From NCBI GenBank assembly GCA_004362315.1, contig SNWL01000004.1, forward strand, positions 496,001 through 560,000: DNA of 64,000 bases, read 5' to 3'. Below the pieces are notes generated by a model. It was given only the letters and a program-made list of their open reading frames with translations. It had not been told where the DNA came from and made no database searches. Origin of the DNA: Mycobacterium sp. BK086 (GTDB taxonomy: Bacteria > Actinomycetota > Actinomycetes > Mycobacteriales > Mycobacteriaceae). The translations under genes and the position numbers were made by a program. This document shows, in pieces, positions 9,710-18,271 of the stretch. Within the stretch, counting starts at the first letter, position 1. Each line of letters opens with the position of its first letter.

Positions 9710-9785
9710 CGGCCGTCAACCCTGCTGAATCTAAGAAAAAATTCACCCCCGGACCCAATGAGCCCGAGGGTGAACTAATTCCGCG

Positions 9786-10499
9786 TCAGAAACCTGGCGG
9801 CGGCGGCAAAGCCGGCGGCGGCGGCAGCGGAGGCGGTCCCGGCAGTGGCGGTGAGCCCGGCAGGAACGGAATCCACGGCGGCGGCGGCAAAGCCGGCGGC
9901 GGGGGCAGCGGGGGCGGCAGGATCATGGGCGGCGGGGGCAGCGGGCCGAGCGCCGGCGGTGGCGGCAACGGGCCGAACGCCGGTGGCGGAGGCAGCGGAC
10001 CAACCGCGGGGGGCGGAGGCAACACCGGAGCCGCCGGCAGTGCGGCGGCGACCGGCAGTGCAGGCGCCGCGGGTGGCGGTGGCAACACCGGGGCTGCTGG
10101 CAGCGCAGCGGCCGCCGGAACCGCGGCTGCCGCCGGAACTCCCGCGGCGCTAAAGCCCGCGAACGGGTTCCCGTTCTGGAACGCGGAGAACACGAGCGCA
10201 GAGCCCACGCTGCCGGCAACCGCAGTCGTGCCACCGATCGCTCCATTGGCGATCGGAACCCCGATCGCCAGCCCCACGTTTTGGGCCGCCTGATCCTGGG
10301 CCGTTTGACGGGCGTCCTCCACCGACTTGCCGATGGTGTTGTTGTACGTGGTCGTCAAGCTGTCGAGGTACGTCTGCAGATCGGCGCCCTGGTCGGCCGG
10401 CTGAGGCGCAGCTGACGCCGTGCCAGCCGCCGCAAACAACGCCCCCAACGACAACGACGTGGCGGCCACCGCTCGAAGCGATGTGTGTCGAAGGCTCAT
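9786..10499 (-). CDS. Exported alanine/proline-rich protein of unknown function
   Basis: A 237-residue protein starting at an ATG preceded by AGGGGG 5 nt upstream. A signal peptide covers about residues 1-31 ('SLGALFAAAGTASAAP'). A short folded-looking segment follows (about 32-105: 'LQTYLDSLTTTYNNTIGKSV'), then an Ala/Pro/Val/Leu-rich C-terminal half with repeated 'GPLPPPPA' units. The proline tail probably spans the envelope or binds other proteins. The frame is open upstream to 10553, but the ribosome site and signal peptide favour 10499. Read on the other strand, the repeat gives a misleading glycine-rich frame. Confidence 0.7.
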   Translation of the reverse strand: MSLRHTSLRAVAATSLSLGALFAAAGTASAAPQPADQGADLQTYLDSLTTTYNNTIGKSVEDARQTAQDQAAQNVGLAIGVPIANGAIGGTTAVAGSVGSALVFSAFQNGNPFAGFSAAGVPAAAAVPAAAALPAAPVLPPPPAAPALPVAAALPAAPVLPPPPAVGPLPPPPAFGPLPPPPALGPLPPPPMILPPPLPPPPALPPPPWIPFLPGSPPLPGPPPLPPPPALPPPPGF

Positions 10500-10560
10500 T
10501 TCGGCCCCCTTCCTGATGGAGCCATAGTATCGGGCCGCAGCCCGGATAGACATCCCTCCA

Positions 10561-10580
10561 TATTGACGTCATCGTCAATA
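10561..10580. promoter_or_regulatory. 20-bp perfect palindrome upstream of the proline-rich protein gene
   Basis: TATTGACGTCATCGTCAATA consists of two 8-bp arms, TATTGACG and CGTCAATA, around TCAT. It is 61 bp upstream of the ATG of the proline-rich exported protein and 22 bp past the stop of the copper oxidase gene. No T-run follows on the - strand, so a regulator operator (TetR- or GntR-like symmetry) is more likely than a terminator. The cognate regulator is not identified. Confidence 0.55.
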
Positions 10581-10602
10581 GAGCCCAGCAACCGCTAAAG
10601 CC

Positions 10603-12093
10603 TCAGTTCAGGTAGTCGAACGTCGACATCATTCCGGCTTCCGCGTGGTAGGTGTTGTGGCAGTGCAGCGGCCAATACCCGGGGTTATCGGCCACGATGG
10701 CGATCCGGACCGACTGCTTGGGCAGCACGATCACGGTGTCTTTGCGCGCACCCAGCTGTCCCTTGGCGTTCATCACCGCGAAGGTGTGCCCGTGCAAATG
10801 CATCGGATGCCACATGCTCGTCGTGTTCGCGAACGTCATCGTGGCCTGCTGACCCTGCTCGATCGCAAAGGGCTTGTTATTCGGGTAAGACCCGTTGACG
10901 CCCCAGGTGTACGACATCATGTCGCCACTGAGCTCAGCCGCCAGTTCGGTATCGGCCTTGCTGAACGCCAGCCGGGCTTCCGGCGCTGCGGTGAACATGT
11001 CGACGGTGCCGATGCGCCCGTTGAGCTCGGGTGGCTGGAATCCCGGCTCGGGCGCCGACCCCGCCCCGGTGGTGAGCAGGGCACGCGCCAGCGCGTTCTT
11101 TCCCTCGGCCAGCGCGACGAGGGGGAACACCCCGTCACCGGCGGTGACGACCGCGTCGTAGCGCTCCCCCATCCCCAACAGCAGGCCATCGACTTCGACG
11201 GGCTCCACCGGGAACCCATCGGTGTGGGTGACCGTCATCCGATGCCCCGCCAGCGCGATCCGGAAGGCGGTGTCCGCCCCGGCGTTGATGATGCGCAGCC
11301 GGATTCGTTGACCCGGTTTGGCGGTGAAAGTGGTTGGTGCTTCCGGGATTCTGCCGTTGACGAGATAGTAGGGATAGATGACGTCGCCGGCATCGCCGCC
11401 GAGCAGCGTGCTGCCGCCACCCCCGCCCATGTTCATGACACCCTTGCGAAGGTCGGCGTAGATCTGCTCGGGTGACTTCCCGACACCGTCGGTCCAATCA
11501 TCAAGCACCACAATCCACTCGGCGTCGTAATCGGCCGGCGCCTTCGGATCGTCGATGATCAGTGGCAGGTACAGCCCGGTGTCGGCGTTGACCCCGGTGT
11601 GCGGGTGCGCCCAGTACGTGCCCGCATCGGGAACCGAGAACTGATAGGTGAACGCGCCGCCGGGCGGAATGTTCGCAGTGGCGGGTTCGACGCCGTCCAT
11701 GTTGTTGCGCAACGCGATTCCGTGCCAGTGCACCGACGTCGGCCCGTCCAGCTTGTTGGTCACGGTGGCCTTGATCTCGTCGCCGACGTTCGCCCGGATC
11801 AGCGGGCCGGGAACGGTGTCGGCATAGCCTCGGGTGTTGACCACGCGCCCACCCAGGTCGACGGTGACCGGTCCCGGGTTCAGCGCGACGCTGACGGTCT
11901 TACCGGTGTGCGGCCGCGCCGCCTCGGCGGCATCGATGGCGGCGGTCAGGCTCCCGGGCACCGCGGTGGGTTGAGTCTGCAGCGGTGCGGCTGGGGCATT
12001 GCCGCGTCCGCACGCCGCAAGGGTCGCACCCGCAGAGGCCGCCAGGAACGCCCGTCGACTCAATTGCCAACGCGCCGAACCAGATCCGTCCAT
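10603..12093 (-). CDS. mmcO: Tat-exported multicopper oxidase lipoprotein (MmcO-type)
   Basis: A 496-residue three-cupredoxin oxidase. The N-terminus has a twin-arginine motif 'SRRAFL' (RR at 13-14) and a lipobox 'TLAAC' (C28), so it should be folded before export and lipid-anchored outside the membrane. Copper motifs are HWH at 122-124, HPH at 163-165, and near the C-terminus 'HPMHLHGHTF' and 'HCHNTYH'. Sequence and length match M. tuberculosis MmcO (Rv0846c), which oxidises Cu(I) and protects against copper. It starts 13 bp after the flavoprotein gene and is probably co-transcribed with it, unlike a stand-alone copper-regulated unit. Confidence 0.88.
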   Translation of the reverse strand: MDGSGSARWQLSRRAFLAASAGATLAACGRGNAPAAPLQTQPTAVPGSLTAAIDAAEAARPHTGKTVSVALNPGPVTVDLGGRVVNTRGYADTVPGPLIRANVGDEIKATVTNKLDGPTSVHWHGIALRNNMDGVEPATANIPPGGAFTYQFSVPDAGTYWAHPHTGVNADTGLYLPLIIDDPKAPADYDAEWIVVLDDWTDGVGKSPEQIYADLRKGVMNMGGGGGSTLLGGDAGDVIYPYYLVNGRIPEAPTTFTAKPGQRIRLRIINAGADTAFRIALAGHRMTVTHTDGFPVEPVEVDGLLLGMGERYDAVVTAGDGVFPLVALAEGKNALARALLTTGAGSAPEPGFQPPELNGRIGTVDMFTAAPEARLAFSKADTELAAELSGDMMSYTWGVNGSYPNNKPFAIEQGQQATMTFANTTSMWHPMHLHGHTFAVMNAKGQLGARKDTVIVLPKQSVRIAIVADNPGYWPLHCHNTYHAEAGMMSTFDYLN

Positions 12094-12106
12094 CGCCGCC
12101 TCGCTA

Positions 12107-13777
12107 TCACAAAGTCATTGCGACTGCCCTGCCCGCGGCGCGACCCGAGAACAGGCAGCCACCGAGGAACGTTCCCTCCAACGCGTTGTAACCGTGCACA
12201 CCGCCGCCGCCGAATCCGGCCACCTCGCCGGCGGCATACAGGCCGTCGATCGGATTGCCGTCGAGGCCGATCGCCCGCGACGACAGATCGGTCTGGATAC
12301 CACCGAGGGTCTTTCGGGTCAGGATGTGCAGCTTCACCCCGATCAGCGGTCCGGCCGCCGGGTCCAGGATGCGGTGCGGCGCGGCGGTCCGGCCGATCCG
12401 GTCGCCGATGTAACGTCGCGAGTTGCGAATCCCTTGCACCTGAGCATCTTTGGCGTACGGGTTGGCCATCTGAAGATCGCGGGCCTCGATCTGCGCTCGA
12501 ATACCGGAGGCCTCCAGCAGCGGCTCGTCGGTCAGCGCGTTCATCTTCGCCACCAGTTCGTCCAGGGTCCCGGCGACCACGAAGTCGGCACCGTGGCGCT
12601 TGAAGGCCTCCACCGGCGCGGGCGCCCCCTTGCTCAGCAACCGCTCCTTGAGGAACCCGGCCCGGTCCTTGTTGGTGATGTCGGGGTTCTGTTCGGACCC
12701 CGAGAGGGCGAACTCCCGCTCGATGATCTTCTGGGTGAGGATGAACCAGCTGTGGTCGTAGCCGGCGATCTCCGGGGTGGTCCGCAGATAGCGCAAGGTG
12801 CCCAGGGTGTCGTATCCGGGCAGATACGGCTCGGGTAGCCGTCGGCCCAGCGCGTCGAACCACATTGACGACGGGCCCGGCAGGATCCGGATGGCATGGC
12901 CCGGCCAGATCGGCGCCCAGTTCTGCACCCCTTCGGTGTAGTGCCACATCCGGTCCCGGTTGACGGTCCGGACCCCGGCGTCGGCGGCGATGTCGAGCAT
13001 CCGGCCGTCGACGTAGGCGGGCACACCGGTGATCATGGTGTGCGGCGGGGTGCCCATCCGCTCCGGCCAGTACCGCCGCACGATCTCGTGGTTCCCGCCG
13101 ATACCACCGGTCGTGACGATGACGGCCTGAGCTTGAAATTCGAAGTCTTGCAGTCGATCCCGATTCGACGGTGCGCCGCGGGGCGCGTCGTCGGGAGCCA
13201 GCACCGTCCCGCGAACGCCGCTGACGGCACCGTCGGCGATGACCAGCTCGTCGACGCGGTGGCGGTGCCGGAACGTCACCAGCCCACGGTCGGCGGCGGC
13301 CAGCGCGGATTTCACGAACGGTTCGACCACCCCGGTCCCGGTACCCCAAGCGACGTGGAATCGCGGCACGGAGTTTCCGTGCCCGGTGGCGCGCAGGTCG
13401 CCGCGTTCGGCCCAGCCGACCGTCGGCAGGAACGTGATGCCGTGCCCGAGCAGCCAGGAGCGCTTCTCCCCCGCGGCGAACTCGACGTAGGCCCGGGCCC
13501 AGCGGACCGCCCAGCTGTCCTCGTCGTCAATCCGGTCGAACTGAGCGCTGCCCGACCAGTCGTTCCACGCCAGTTCGACGCTGTCTTTGACACCCAGGCG
13601 CCGCTGTTCGGGGCTGTCGACCAGGAACAGGCCACCAAACGACCAGAACGCCTGCCCGCCGAGATTGGCCTCGTTCTCCTGGTCGATCAGAACGACCTTC
13701 TTACCGCGACTGGTCAACTCGTGAGTGGCGGCCAGACCCGCCAGGCCGGCGCCGACCACGATGACATCTGCGTCCAT
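12107..13777 (-). CDS. FAD-binding dehydrogenase of the KstD/fumarate-reductase type (Rv0785-like)
   Basis: A 556-residue flavoprotein. The dinucleotide fold GAGLAG is at residues 9-14 and a glycine-rich C-terminal FAD segment ('GEVAGFGGGGVHGYNALEG') precedes the end. Similar proteins (Rv0785) are annotated as FAD-binding dehydrogenases related to 3-ketosteroid delta1-dehydrogenase; the substrate is not known. ATG 13777 follows an AAGGG site. It is the first gene of a two-gene operon with mmcO. It diverges from an Rv0786c-like gene, the same neighbour as in M. tuberculosis. Confidence 0.85.
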   Translation of the reverse strand: MDADVIVVGAGLAGLAATHELTSRGKKVVLIDQENEANLGGQAFWSFGGLFLVDSPEQRRLGVKDSVELAWNDWSGSAQFDRIDDEDSWAVRWARAYVEFAAGEKRSWLLGHGITFLPTVGWAERGDLRATGHGNSVPRFHVAWGTGTGVVEPFVKSALAAADRGLVTFRHRHRVDELVIADGAVSGVRGTVLAPDDAPRGAPSNRDRLQDFEFQAQAVIVTTGGIGGNHEIVRRYWPERMGTPPHTMITGVPAYVDGRMLDIAADAGVRTVNRDRMWHYTEGVQNWAPIWPGHAIRILPGPSSMWFDALGRRLPEPYLPGYDTLGTLRYLRTTPEIAGYDHSWFILTQKIIEREFALSGSEQNPDITNKDRAGFLKERLLSKGAPAPVEAFKRHGADFVVAGTLDELVAKMNALTDEPLLEASGIRAQIEARDLQMANPYAKDAQVQGIRNSRRYIGDRIGRTAAPHRILDPAAGPLIGVKLHILTRKTLGGIQTDLSSRAIGLDGNPIDGLYAAGEVAGFGGGGVHGYNALEGTFLGGCLFSGRAAGRAVAMTL

Positions 13778-13866
13778 TGCTGAGCCCTTCGCTGTCGAGA
13801 CAGGCCCACGGTACAACCAGGTACATCTACCTATCGCGCCGCTGGTCAAAGCACTATCGTCGCCAT

Positions 13867-14232
13867 ATGACGGACATCCGTTTCGACAGCTGGTACAAAC
13901 CGCTGGCTACACCGCTGGGCCTCGGCCCGAGCCGAAGCGACGTGACCGTCGCCGACGGCACCTTGCATGTTTCGATGGGCTGGGGCTTCTCCGCCGACAT
14001 CCCGCTGGCATCCATCACCGAGGCCAAGCCGGCCAAGGGACCGTTCCTGGGCTGGGGCGTGCACGGTTTTCGCGGACGCTGGCTGGTCAACGGGTCTTCG
14101 AAGGGGGTTGTCGAGCTGACCATCGACCCACCGGTGAAGGCCAAGATCGTCGGCGTTTCGACAACGCTGCGCACTCTGCTGGTCAGCGTCACCGATCCCG
14201 AGGCGCTCATCGCCGCTTGCACCCGCAACTAA
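13867..14232 (+). CDS. Conserved hypothetical protein (Rv0786c-like)
   Basis: A 121-residue soluble protein with alternating beta strands ('DVTVADGTLHVSMGWGFSAD', 'VVELTIDPPVKAKIVGV') and a C-terminal helix ('DPEALIAAC'), a pattern like small PH-type beta-barrel domains. No catalytic motif is evident. TATCGT at 13855-13860, 6 nt before the ATG, suggests a leaderless mRNA. It is divergent from the Rv0785-like flavoprotein, a conserved pairing, so a functional link with that enzyme is possible. Confidence 0.75.
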   Translation: MTDIRFDSWYKPLATPLGLGPSRSDVTVADGTLHVSMGWGFSADIPLASITEAKPAKGPFLGWGVHGFRGRWLVNGSSKGVVELTIDPPVKAKIVGVSTTLRTLLVSVTDPEALIAACTRN

Positions 14233-14280
14233 AGTGACGCACGGGGTTTAGCTCCCCCCTTTGCCGGGGATAAGCCTTAG

Positions 14281-15300
14281 GTGACGCTGGCCCCCATCGC
14301 GCTCGAACCCCAACTTCCCGAGGCGCGTGGACCGTTGTCCATGGCTGTTCTCGAACTCCTGACCGAGCGCGCGCCGCGCAACTATCTGCATCGGATTGAC
14401 GCGCCCGTTCGTGATTCCGACCCGTACGGCATCGACCTGCAACTCGCGCTCTACGTCTGCTACGAACTGCACTACCGCGGATTCGCTGGCGTCGATCCGG
14501 GCTGGGAGTGGAACCCCGGCCTGTTGTATCTGCGCTCGCACCTCGAGGACGTGTTCTTGTCCGCGGTCCAGCGGGAGGTCGGCGTCATCGGCGCCGAGGA
14601 CACCGCCGAGGTTGAGATGGAACGGCTGGCGACCGAGCCGGTCGACGGCTCCGGGCCGTCTTACCACCTGCGCGACTCCGGCACCTGGGAGCAGATGCAG
14701 GAGTACTTCGTGCACCGCTCGCTCTACCACCTCAAGGAGGGCGACCCACACGCGTGGGCCATCCCCCGGCTGACCGGACAGTCCAAAGCCGCCTTCGTGG
14801 CGGTCGAGTTCGACGAGTTCGGCGGTGGGCACGGCGATCAGGTGCACCAGCAGCTGTTCGCCGACCTCATGGTGGCCGCCGGTCTGGACGCGTCCTACCT
14901 CGGCTACATCGACGCCGTACCGGCCGAATCCCTGGCGGTGGTGAACTTGATGTCGCTGTTCGGTCTGCACCGCGAGCATCGCGGCGCAGCGATCGGACAC
15001 TTCGCCTCCACTGAGATCACCTCACCGCCGGGATCACGCCGGCTGGTCGACGCCCTGGATCGGTTGGGCGCTCCGGATACCTGCTCGCGCTTCTACCGCG
15101 AGCACGTCGAAGCCGATGCCGTGCACGAGCAGGTGGTGCGTACCGACGTGGTCGGTGACCTGGTGAGCCGAGAGCCGGCGTTGGACCGCGATGTCGTCTT
15201 CGGCATCCGAGCCCACGAACTCGTGGAAGGCCGGCTGGCCTATCAGCTGATGAAGAACTGGGTCAACGGGCGCAGCTCGCTACGCCGGCCGCTGAGCTGA
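14281..15300 (+). CDS. Iron-containing redox enzyme family protein (heme-oxygenase-like diiron fold)
   Basis: A 339-residue, almost fully helical protein with a GTG start. Candidate metal ligands in HDO-type order are the Glu/His of 'YELHYRG' (near residue 62), 'YFVHRSLYHL', the acidic 'VEFDEFGGGHG' segment (near 180), 'HVEADAVHE' (near 278) and an E/H pair later ('RAHELVEG'). This fits the Haem_oxygenas_2 / HDO superfamily, whose members use two irons with O2 for diverse oxidations. It faces a CDGSH protein gene and overlaps its 3' end by 21 bp; with the methyltransferase they make a recurring actinobacterial trio. The substrate is unknown. Confidence 0.78.
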   Translation: MTLAPIALEPQLPEARGPLSMAVLELLTERAPRNYLHRIDAPVRDSDPYGIDLQLALYVCYELHYRGFAGVDPGWEWNPGLLYLRSHLEDVFLSAVQREVGVIGAEDTAEVEMERLATEPVDGSGPSYHLRDSGTWEQMQEYFVHRSLYHLKEGDPHAWAIPRLTGQSKAAFVAVEFDEFGGGHGDQVHQQLFADLMVAAGLDASYLGYIDAVPAESLAVVNLMSLFGLHREHRGAAIGHFASTEITSPPGSRRLVDALDRLGAPDTCSRFYREHVEADAVHEQVVRTDVVGDLVSREPALDRDVVFGIRAHELVEGRLAYQLMKNWVNGRSSLRRPLS

Positions 15301-15498
15301 CGGCTCGGTGCGCTCGCGCCGCCGGTGGCTGGTGTCACACAACGGATATGTCTTGCTGCGCCGGCACATACAGATGGCGACCATGAACCGGTCGGATTCG
15401 ACGACGGTGCCGTCCGGCATCTCGATGCGCACCGGGCCCTGCACCATCATCGGCCCGCCAGCGACGATCCGAATCTGCCGGGGTTCGTTGTCGCTCAA
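15280..15498 (-). CDS. CDGSH-type iron-sulfur protein
   Basis: A 72-residue protein with the [2Fe-2S] CDGSH signature C43-x-C45-x8-C54-x3-H58 ('CMCRRSKTYPLCDTSH'). The start is a TTG at 15498 that overlaps the stop of the methyltransferase gene (TTGA), giving translational coupling; longer starts in frame lie inside that gene. Family members are redox-active or cluster-transfer proteins. The location between a diiron-enzyme gene and a methyltransferase suggests it supplies electrons or clusters to the diiron partner, which is inference. Confidence 0.82.
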   Translation of the reverse strand: MSDNEPRQIRIVAGGPMMVQGPVRIEMPDGTVVESDRFMVAICMCRRSKTYPLCDTSHRRRERTEPSAQRPA

Positions 15499-16190
15499 CG
15501 CTTGTCCGCGCGGATGACCACGATTTCCTCCTCGCGGCGGCCGACCGGCAGCATACCGATGCTCTCCATCCACTTCGCCCGTTCGGTCAGCACCGGGCCG
15601 AACGGAATCGGCTGACTGAGAACGACTTCAGCGCGCAATCCGGCGCTGCGAAGCCGTCGCAGCGACTGTTCGGGGTCGGCGAATTCCGACTGCACGATCA
15701 GCATCGTACCGCCGTCAGTCAACAGTTCGGGCGCGCCATCGCACAACGGGTCGAGCACTTGGCGGCCATCCCAACCCGCGTTCCACGCCGTCGGCGGACC
15801 GACCTCGGTGGGGATGTCTTCCAGGTACGCATCGGGGGGCGTTGGGACATAAGGGGGATTCGACACCACGACGTCAAAAGGACCGGCCACCAACGCCTCG
15901 AAGTAGGTACCCACACGCGCATCGATGCGCACCCCGGCCTCGACGGCGTTGCTGCGGGCGCACCCGATCGCTTGCGAGCAGATATCGAGAGCGGTGACGG
16001 CCCTGGCACCCAACTGCGCGGCCGCGATCGCGACAGCACCGCTTCCGGTGCACATATCCAGCACTCGCCGTCCGGTCACCACACCGGTACGGGTCATCGC
16101 CTCGATCAGAAGCTGCGAATCATGTTGCGGGGCATACACACCTGCTGCAACACTCACCGCGTCCCGGGCGTCAGGATAGAGAATGGTCAA
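15495..16190 (-). CDS. HemK2/PrmC-like class I methyltransferase
   Basis: A 231-residue SAM-dependent methyltransferase. Motif I 'VLDMCTGSGAVAIAA' is at about residues 43-57, an acidic post-I site at 'ALDI', and the catalytic NPPY motif in 'VVSNPPYVP'. NPPY enzymes of this group methylate glutamine or another planar nitrogen in proteins. It is first in an operon with the CDGSH gene (overlap 4 bp) and opposite the diiron-enzyme gene. The target protein cannot be inferred from sequence; one of the neighbours is possible. Confidence 0.85.
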   Translation of the reverse strand: MTILYPDARDAVSVAAGVYAPQHDSQLLIEAMTRTGVVTGRRVLDMCTGSGAVAIAAAQLGARAVTALDICSQAIGCARSNAVEAGVRIDARVGTYFEALVAGPFDVVVSNPPYVPTPPDAYLEDIPTEVGPPTAWNAGWDGRQVLDPLCDGAPELLTDGGTMLIVQSEFADPEQSLRRLRSAGLRAEVVLSQPIPFGPVLTERAKWMESIGMLPVGRREEEIVVIRADKR

Positions 16191-16317
16191 CGTTGGCCTT
16201 TCGACAGTCGATGGCGCACTGTTGGGGTCAAGGCGCTGGGCACTTAATGCCCGTTTACCGCCGCGTTAAACCCGACGCGTGGGTTTGTATGAGTTGTTGA
16301 GCGGGAAGCTGATCCGC

Positions 16318-17016
16318 ATGAAAGCTTCCGATCTAGCAGCCCTGCCCTTCGCTGCGGGAGCAGCTCTGCGGCACCGTCGCTTTTTCCATCCTGACGGCGT
16401 GTTGGCCAATGGCTCAATCGAGCGGCTGGCACCTCCGGGAGAGGGCTTGCCGGTGGAATCCGGTGACATCGTGGGACGAATCTCCAAGGCAGTCGGTACC
16501 CCTGGCGCGCTTCCCGACGCCGCCGGCCTGGCATGGCGCATGCCTGCCGCCGCATTCGCCGCCACCCCCTGGGATGTCCTGCTGGTCTCCGCAGGTCTTG
16601 GATCAAGCGACTTCGTCGCGAACCGGGTCGCGTTGCGAGCAGTCACATCGTGGTCCGACGCGCTGTATTCCAGCCTCCTGCCGTTGAACTACCACGGCGA
16701 GCTGTGGTGGATCCGGGCCCGTCTGACCACACCGGTCGACGGACTCGGGCTGTCGCTACAGGCAGTGCGCCAGCACATCAGCGGTGGCGGTCTGCAGTTC
16801 GAGGTCGAACAAGCCTGCGGCACATCGGCTTTCGAGCCGATGGCCGCGCTCAGGCTGACCACGGTCGTCCCGCTCGCCGAGGAGGGCGACCACGATGTGA
16901 ACTTCGACCCGGTCCGTCACACCGCGCCCGACGTGCGGGTCTGGCCGGAGTGGCTCCGGGACGTGCGGTCACGGGCCTACCGCAGCAGCCGTGAAGGGCG
17001 CGACGCCGAGACTTAG
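16318..17016 (+). CDS. Conserved hypothetical protein, unrecognised family
   Basis: A 232-residue protein without transmembrane segments. The N-terminal part 'FHPDGVLANGSIERLAPPGEG' suggests a conserved beta-rich start; the middle ('PLNYHGELWWIRARLTTP') alternates strands and the C-terminus is basic. I do not recognise its function. ATG 16318 is chosen over GTG 16279 because the family-like sequence begins there, but the upstream start cannot be excluded. It diverges from the methyltransferase gene; a short palindrome, GGGCA-CTTAA-TGCCC (16238-16252), lies in the promoter region. Its stop overlaps the convergent small gene by 4 bp. Confidence 0.7.
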   Translation: MKASDLAALPFAAGAALRHRRFFHPDGVLANGSIERLAPPGEGLPVESGDIVGRISKAVGTPGALPDAAGLAWRMPAAAFAATPWDVLLVSAGLGSSDFVANRVALRAVTSWSDALYSSLLPLNYHGELWWIRARLTTPVDGLGLSLQAVRQHISGGGLQFEVEQACGTSAFEPMAALRLTTVVPLAEEGDHDVNFDPVRHTAPDVRVWPEWLRDVRSRAYRSSREGRDAET

Positions 17017-17183
17017 TCCGGCGGTTCGTGGTCGGGCTCGGCCACGTCGGGTGCAACTTCACGGGTGGCCATCCCGCCTTTGCCACCCATGTCTTTCGGG
17101 CCGGGACGGTCGATTCGACGTTCTTCGCGGTGATCGTCGGTGTAGTCGGCGTGGTCGTCTTCGTCTGAAGTCCGTTTACTCAT
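17013..17183 (-). CDS. Small highly charged hydrophilic protein (candidate)
   Basis: A 56-residue frame rich in Asp, Glu, Arg and His ('TSDEDDHADYTDDHREER'), with no hydrophobic segment; probably disordered. GGGGAAAT lies upstream as a possible ribosome site and is itself part of a 14-bp palindrome CGGGGATTTCCCCG (17188-17201). The frame ends in a 4-bp overlap with the convergent gene, which is typical of true genes here. No family recognised. Confidence 0.45.
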   Translation of the reverse strand: MSKRTSDEDDHADYTDDHREERRIDRPGPKDMGGKGGMATREVAPDVAEPDHEPPD

Positions 17184-17242
17184 GGCCCGGGGATTTCCCC
17201 GTGCAGACGGTTTCAACCGGGCCGGTGGTCGGCGTCACGCCG

Positions 17243-18229
17243 TCAATTCGCCGCCTCGCGGAGCTTCTCCAAGAGCGGTCCGGCTGCCTTGGCAAGGAAT
17301 TCGTCCTGACCCTCGTCACCGATCTGAACCAGCGCGATATCGGTGAAGCCTGCCTCCCAATAGGGGCGTACCGCATCGACGATGGCGTCAAGGTCGGGAC
17401 CGCAGGCAATGTTGTCCGCCACCGCCTCCGGGGTGACGAATTGGGTGGCGCCGGCGAAGCCTGCCGGAGTCGGCAGGTCGGCGTTGACGTCCCAGCCGCC
17501 ACCGAACCAGCGGAACTGCTCGTGGGCCCGTTTGACCGCGGCGTCGCGGTCGGGATCCCAGCACACCGGAATCTGCCCGATCACCCGGCCGCCACCGGTC
17601 AAGCCCGTCGCCTGGCGAGCGGCGTGCCAGCCGTCGACGAGCTTGCCGTCGGGTTCGACGGCGATCATGTGATCGCCCGCTGTCGCGAATGCCTCGATTG
17701 AACGCTCGCCCGACACCGCGATGCCAATGGTGACCGGCACGTCCGGGACGTCCCAGATCCGTGCCGAATCGACTTGGAAATACTCACCCTTGTGGTCGAC
17801 AAGCTCACCGCTGAGCAGTTGCCGGATGACCACGATCGCCTCGTTGAGCATGTCCTGGCGGCGCAGGACGGTCGGCCAGCCCTTGCCGACCACGTGCTCG
17901 TTCAAGTTCTCGCCGGCGCCGAGGCCCAGGGTGAACCGGCCGTCGGCGAGGATCTGCAGCGTGGCCGCCTGCTGCGCGACGACGGCGGGGTGATACCGCA
18001 TGGTCGGGCAGGTGACGTAGGTGTACAGGTCGACCTGATCGGTGGCGTGAGCCACCGCCCCCAGCAGCGTCCAGGCGTTGGGCGCATGCCCCTGGGTGGT
18101 CAGCCATGGCGAGAAGTGATCGCTGCAGACTTCGAAGTCGAAACCGGCAAGCTCAGCCGAAACGGCATAGCCGACAAGCTCTTTGGGGCCGCTCTGCTCG
18201 GTCATCAGGGTGTATCCGAAGCGCGTCAT
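17243..18229 (-). CDS. LLM-class F420-dependent oxidoreductase
   Basis: A 328-residue luciferase-like TIM-barrel protein. Typical blocks are 'GFDFEVCSDHFSPW' near residue 30, 'RYHPAVVAQQAATLQIL' near 79, and 'LGLGAGENLNEHVVG' near 101, as in the F420-dependent glucose-6-phosphate-dehydrogenase-related subfamily (TIGR03557 type). It transfers hydride between F420 and an unknown substrate in the cytoplasm. It lacks the N-terminal signal of exported relatives. It ends 59 bp from the small charged protein gene and starts 42 bp from the yqeY gene stop, on the same strand. Confidence 0.85.
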   Translation of the reverse strand: MTRFGYTLMTEQSGPKELVGYAVSAELAGFDFEVCSDHFSPWLTTQGHAPNAWTLLGAVAHATDQVDLYTYVTCPTMRYHPAVVAQQAATLQILADGRFTLGLGAGENLNEHVVGKGWPTVLRRQDMLNEAIVVIRQLLSGELVDHKGEYFQVDSARIWDVPDVPVTIGIAVSGERSIEAFATAGDHMIAVEPDGKLVDGWHAARQATGLTGGGRVIGQIPVCWDPDRDAAVKRAHEQFRWFGGGWDVNADLPTPAGFAGATQFVTPEAVADNIACGPDLDAIVDAVRPYWEAGFTDIALVQIGDEGQDEFLAKAAGPLLEKLREAAN

Positions 18230-18271
18230 CTGGCACGGGTACCCGCGCGCAACCGAGTAAAACGAGCAGGC

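Noticed and set aside
9676..10293. Glycine-rich + strand frame resembling a PE_PGRS-type protein
   Set aside because: It is the reverse-complement image of the proline-rich tail of the - strand exported protein, which has a signal peptide and ribosome site; no PE domain is present.
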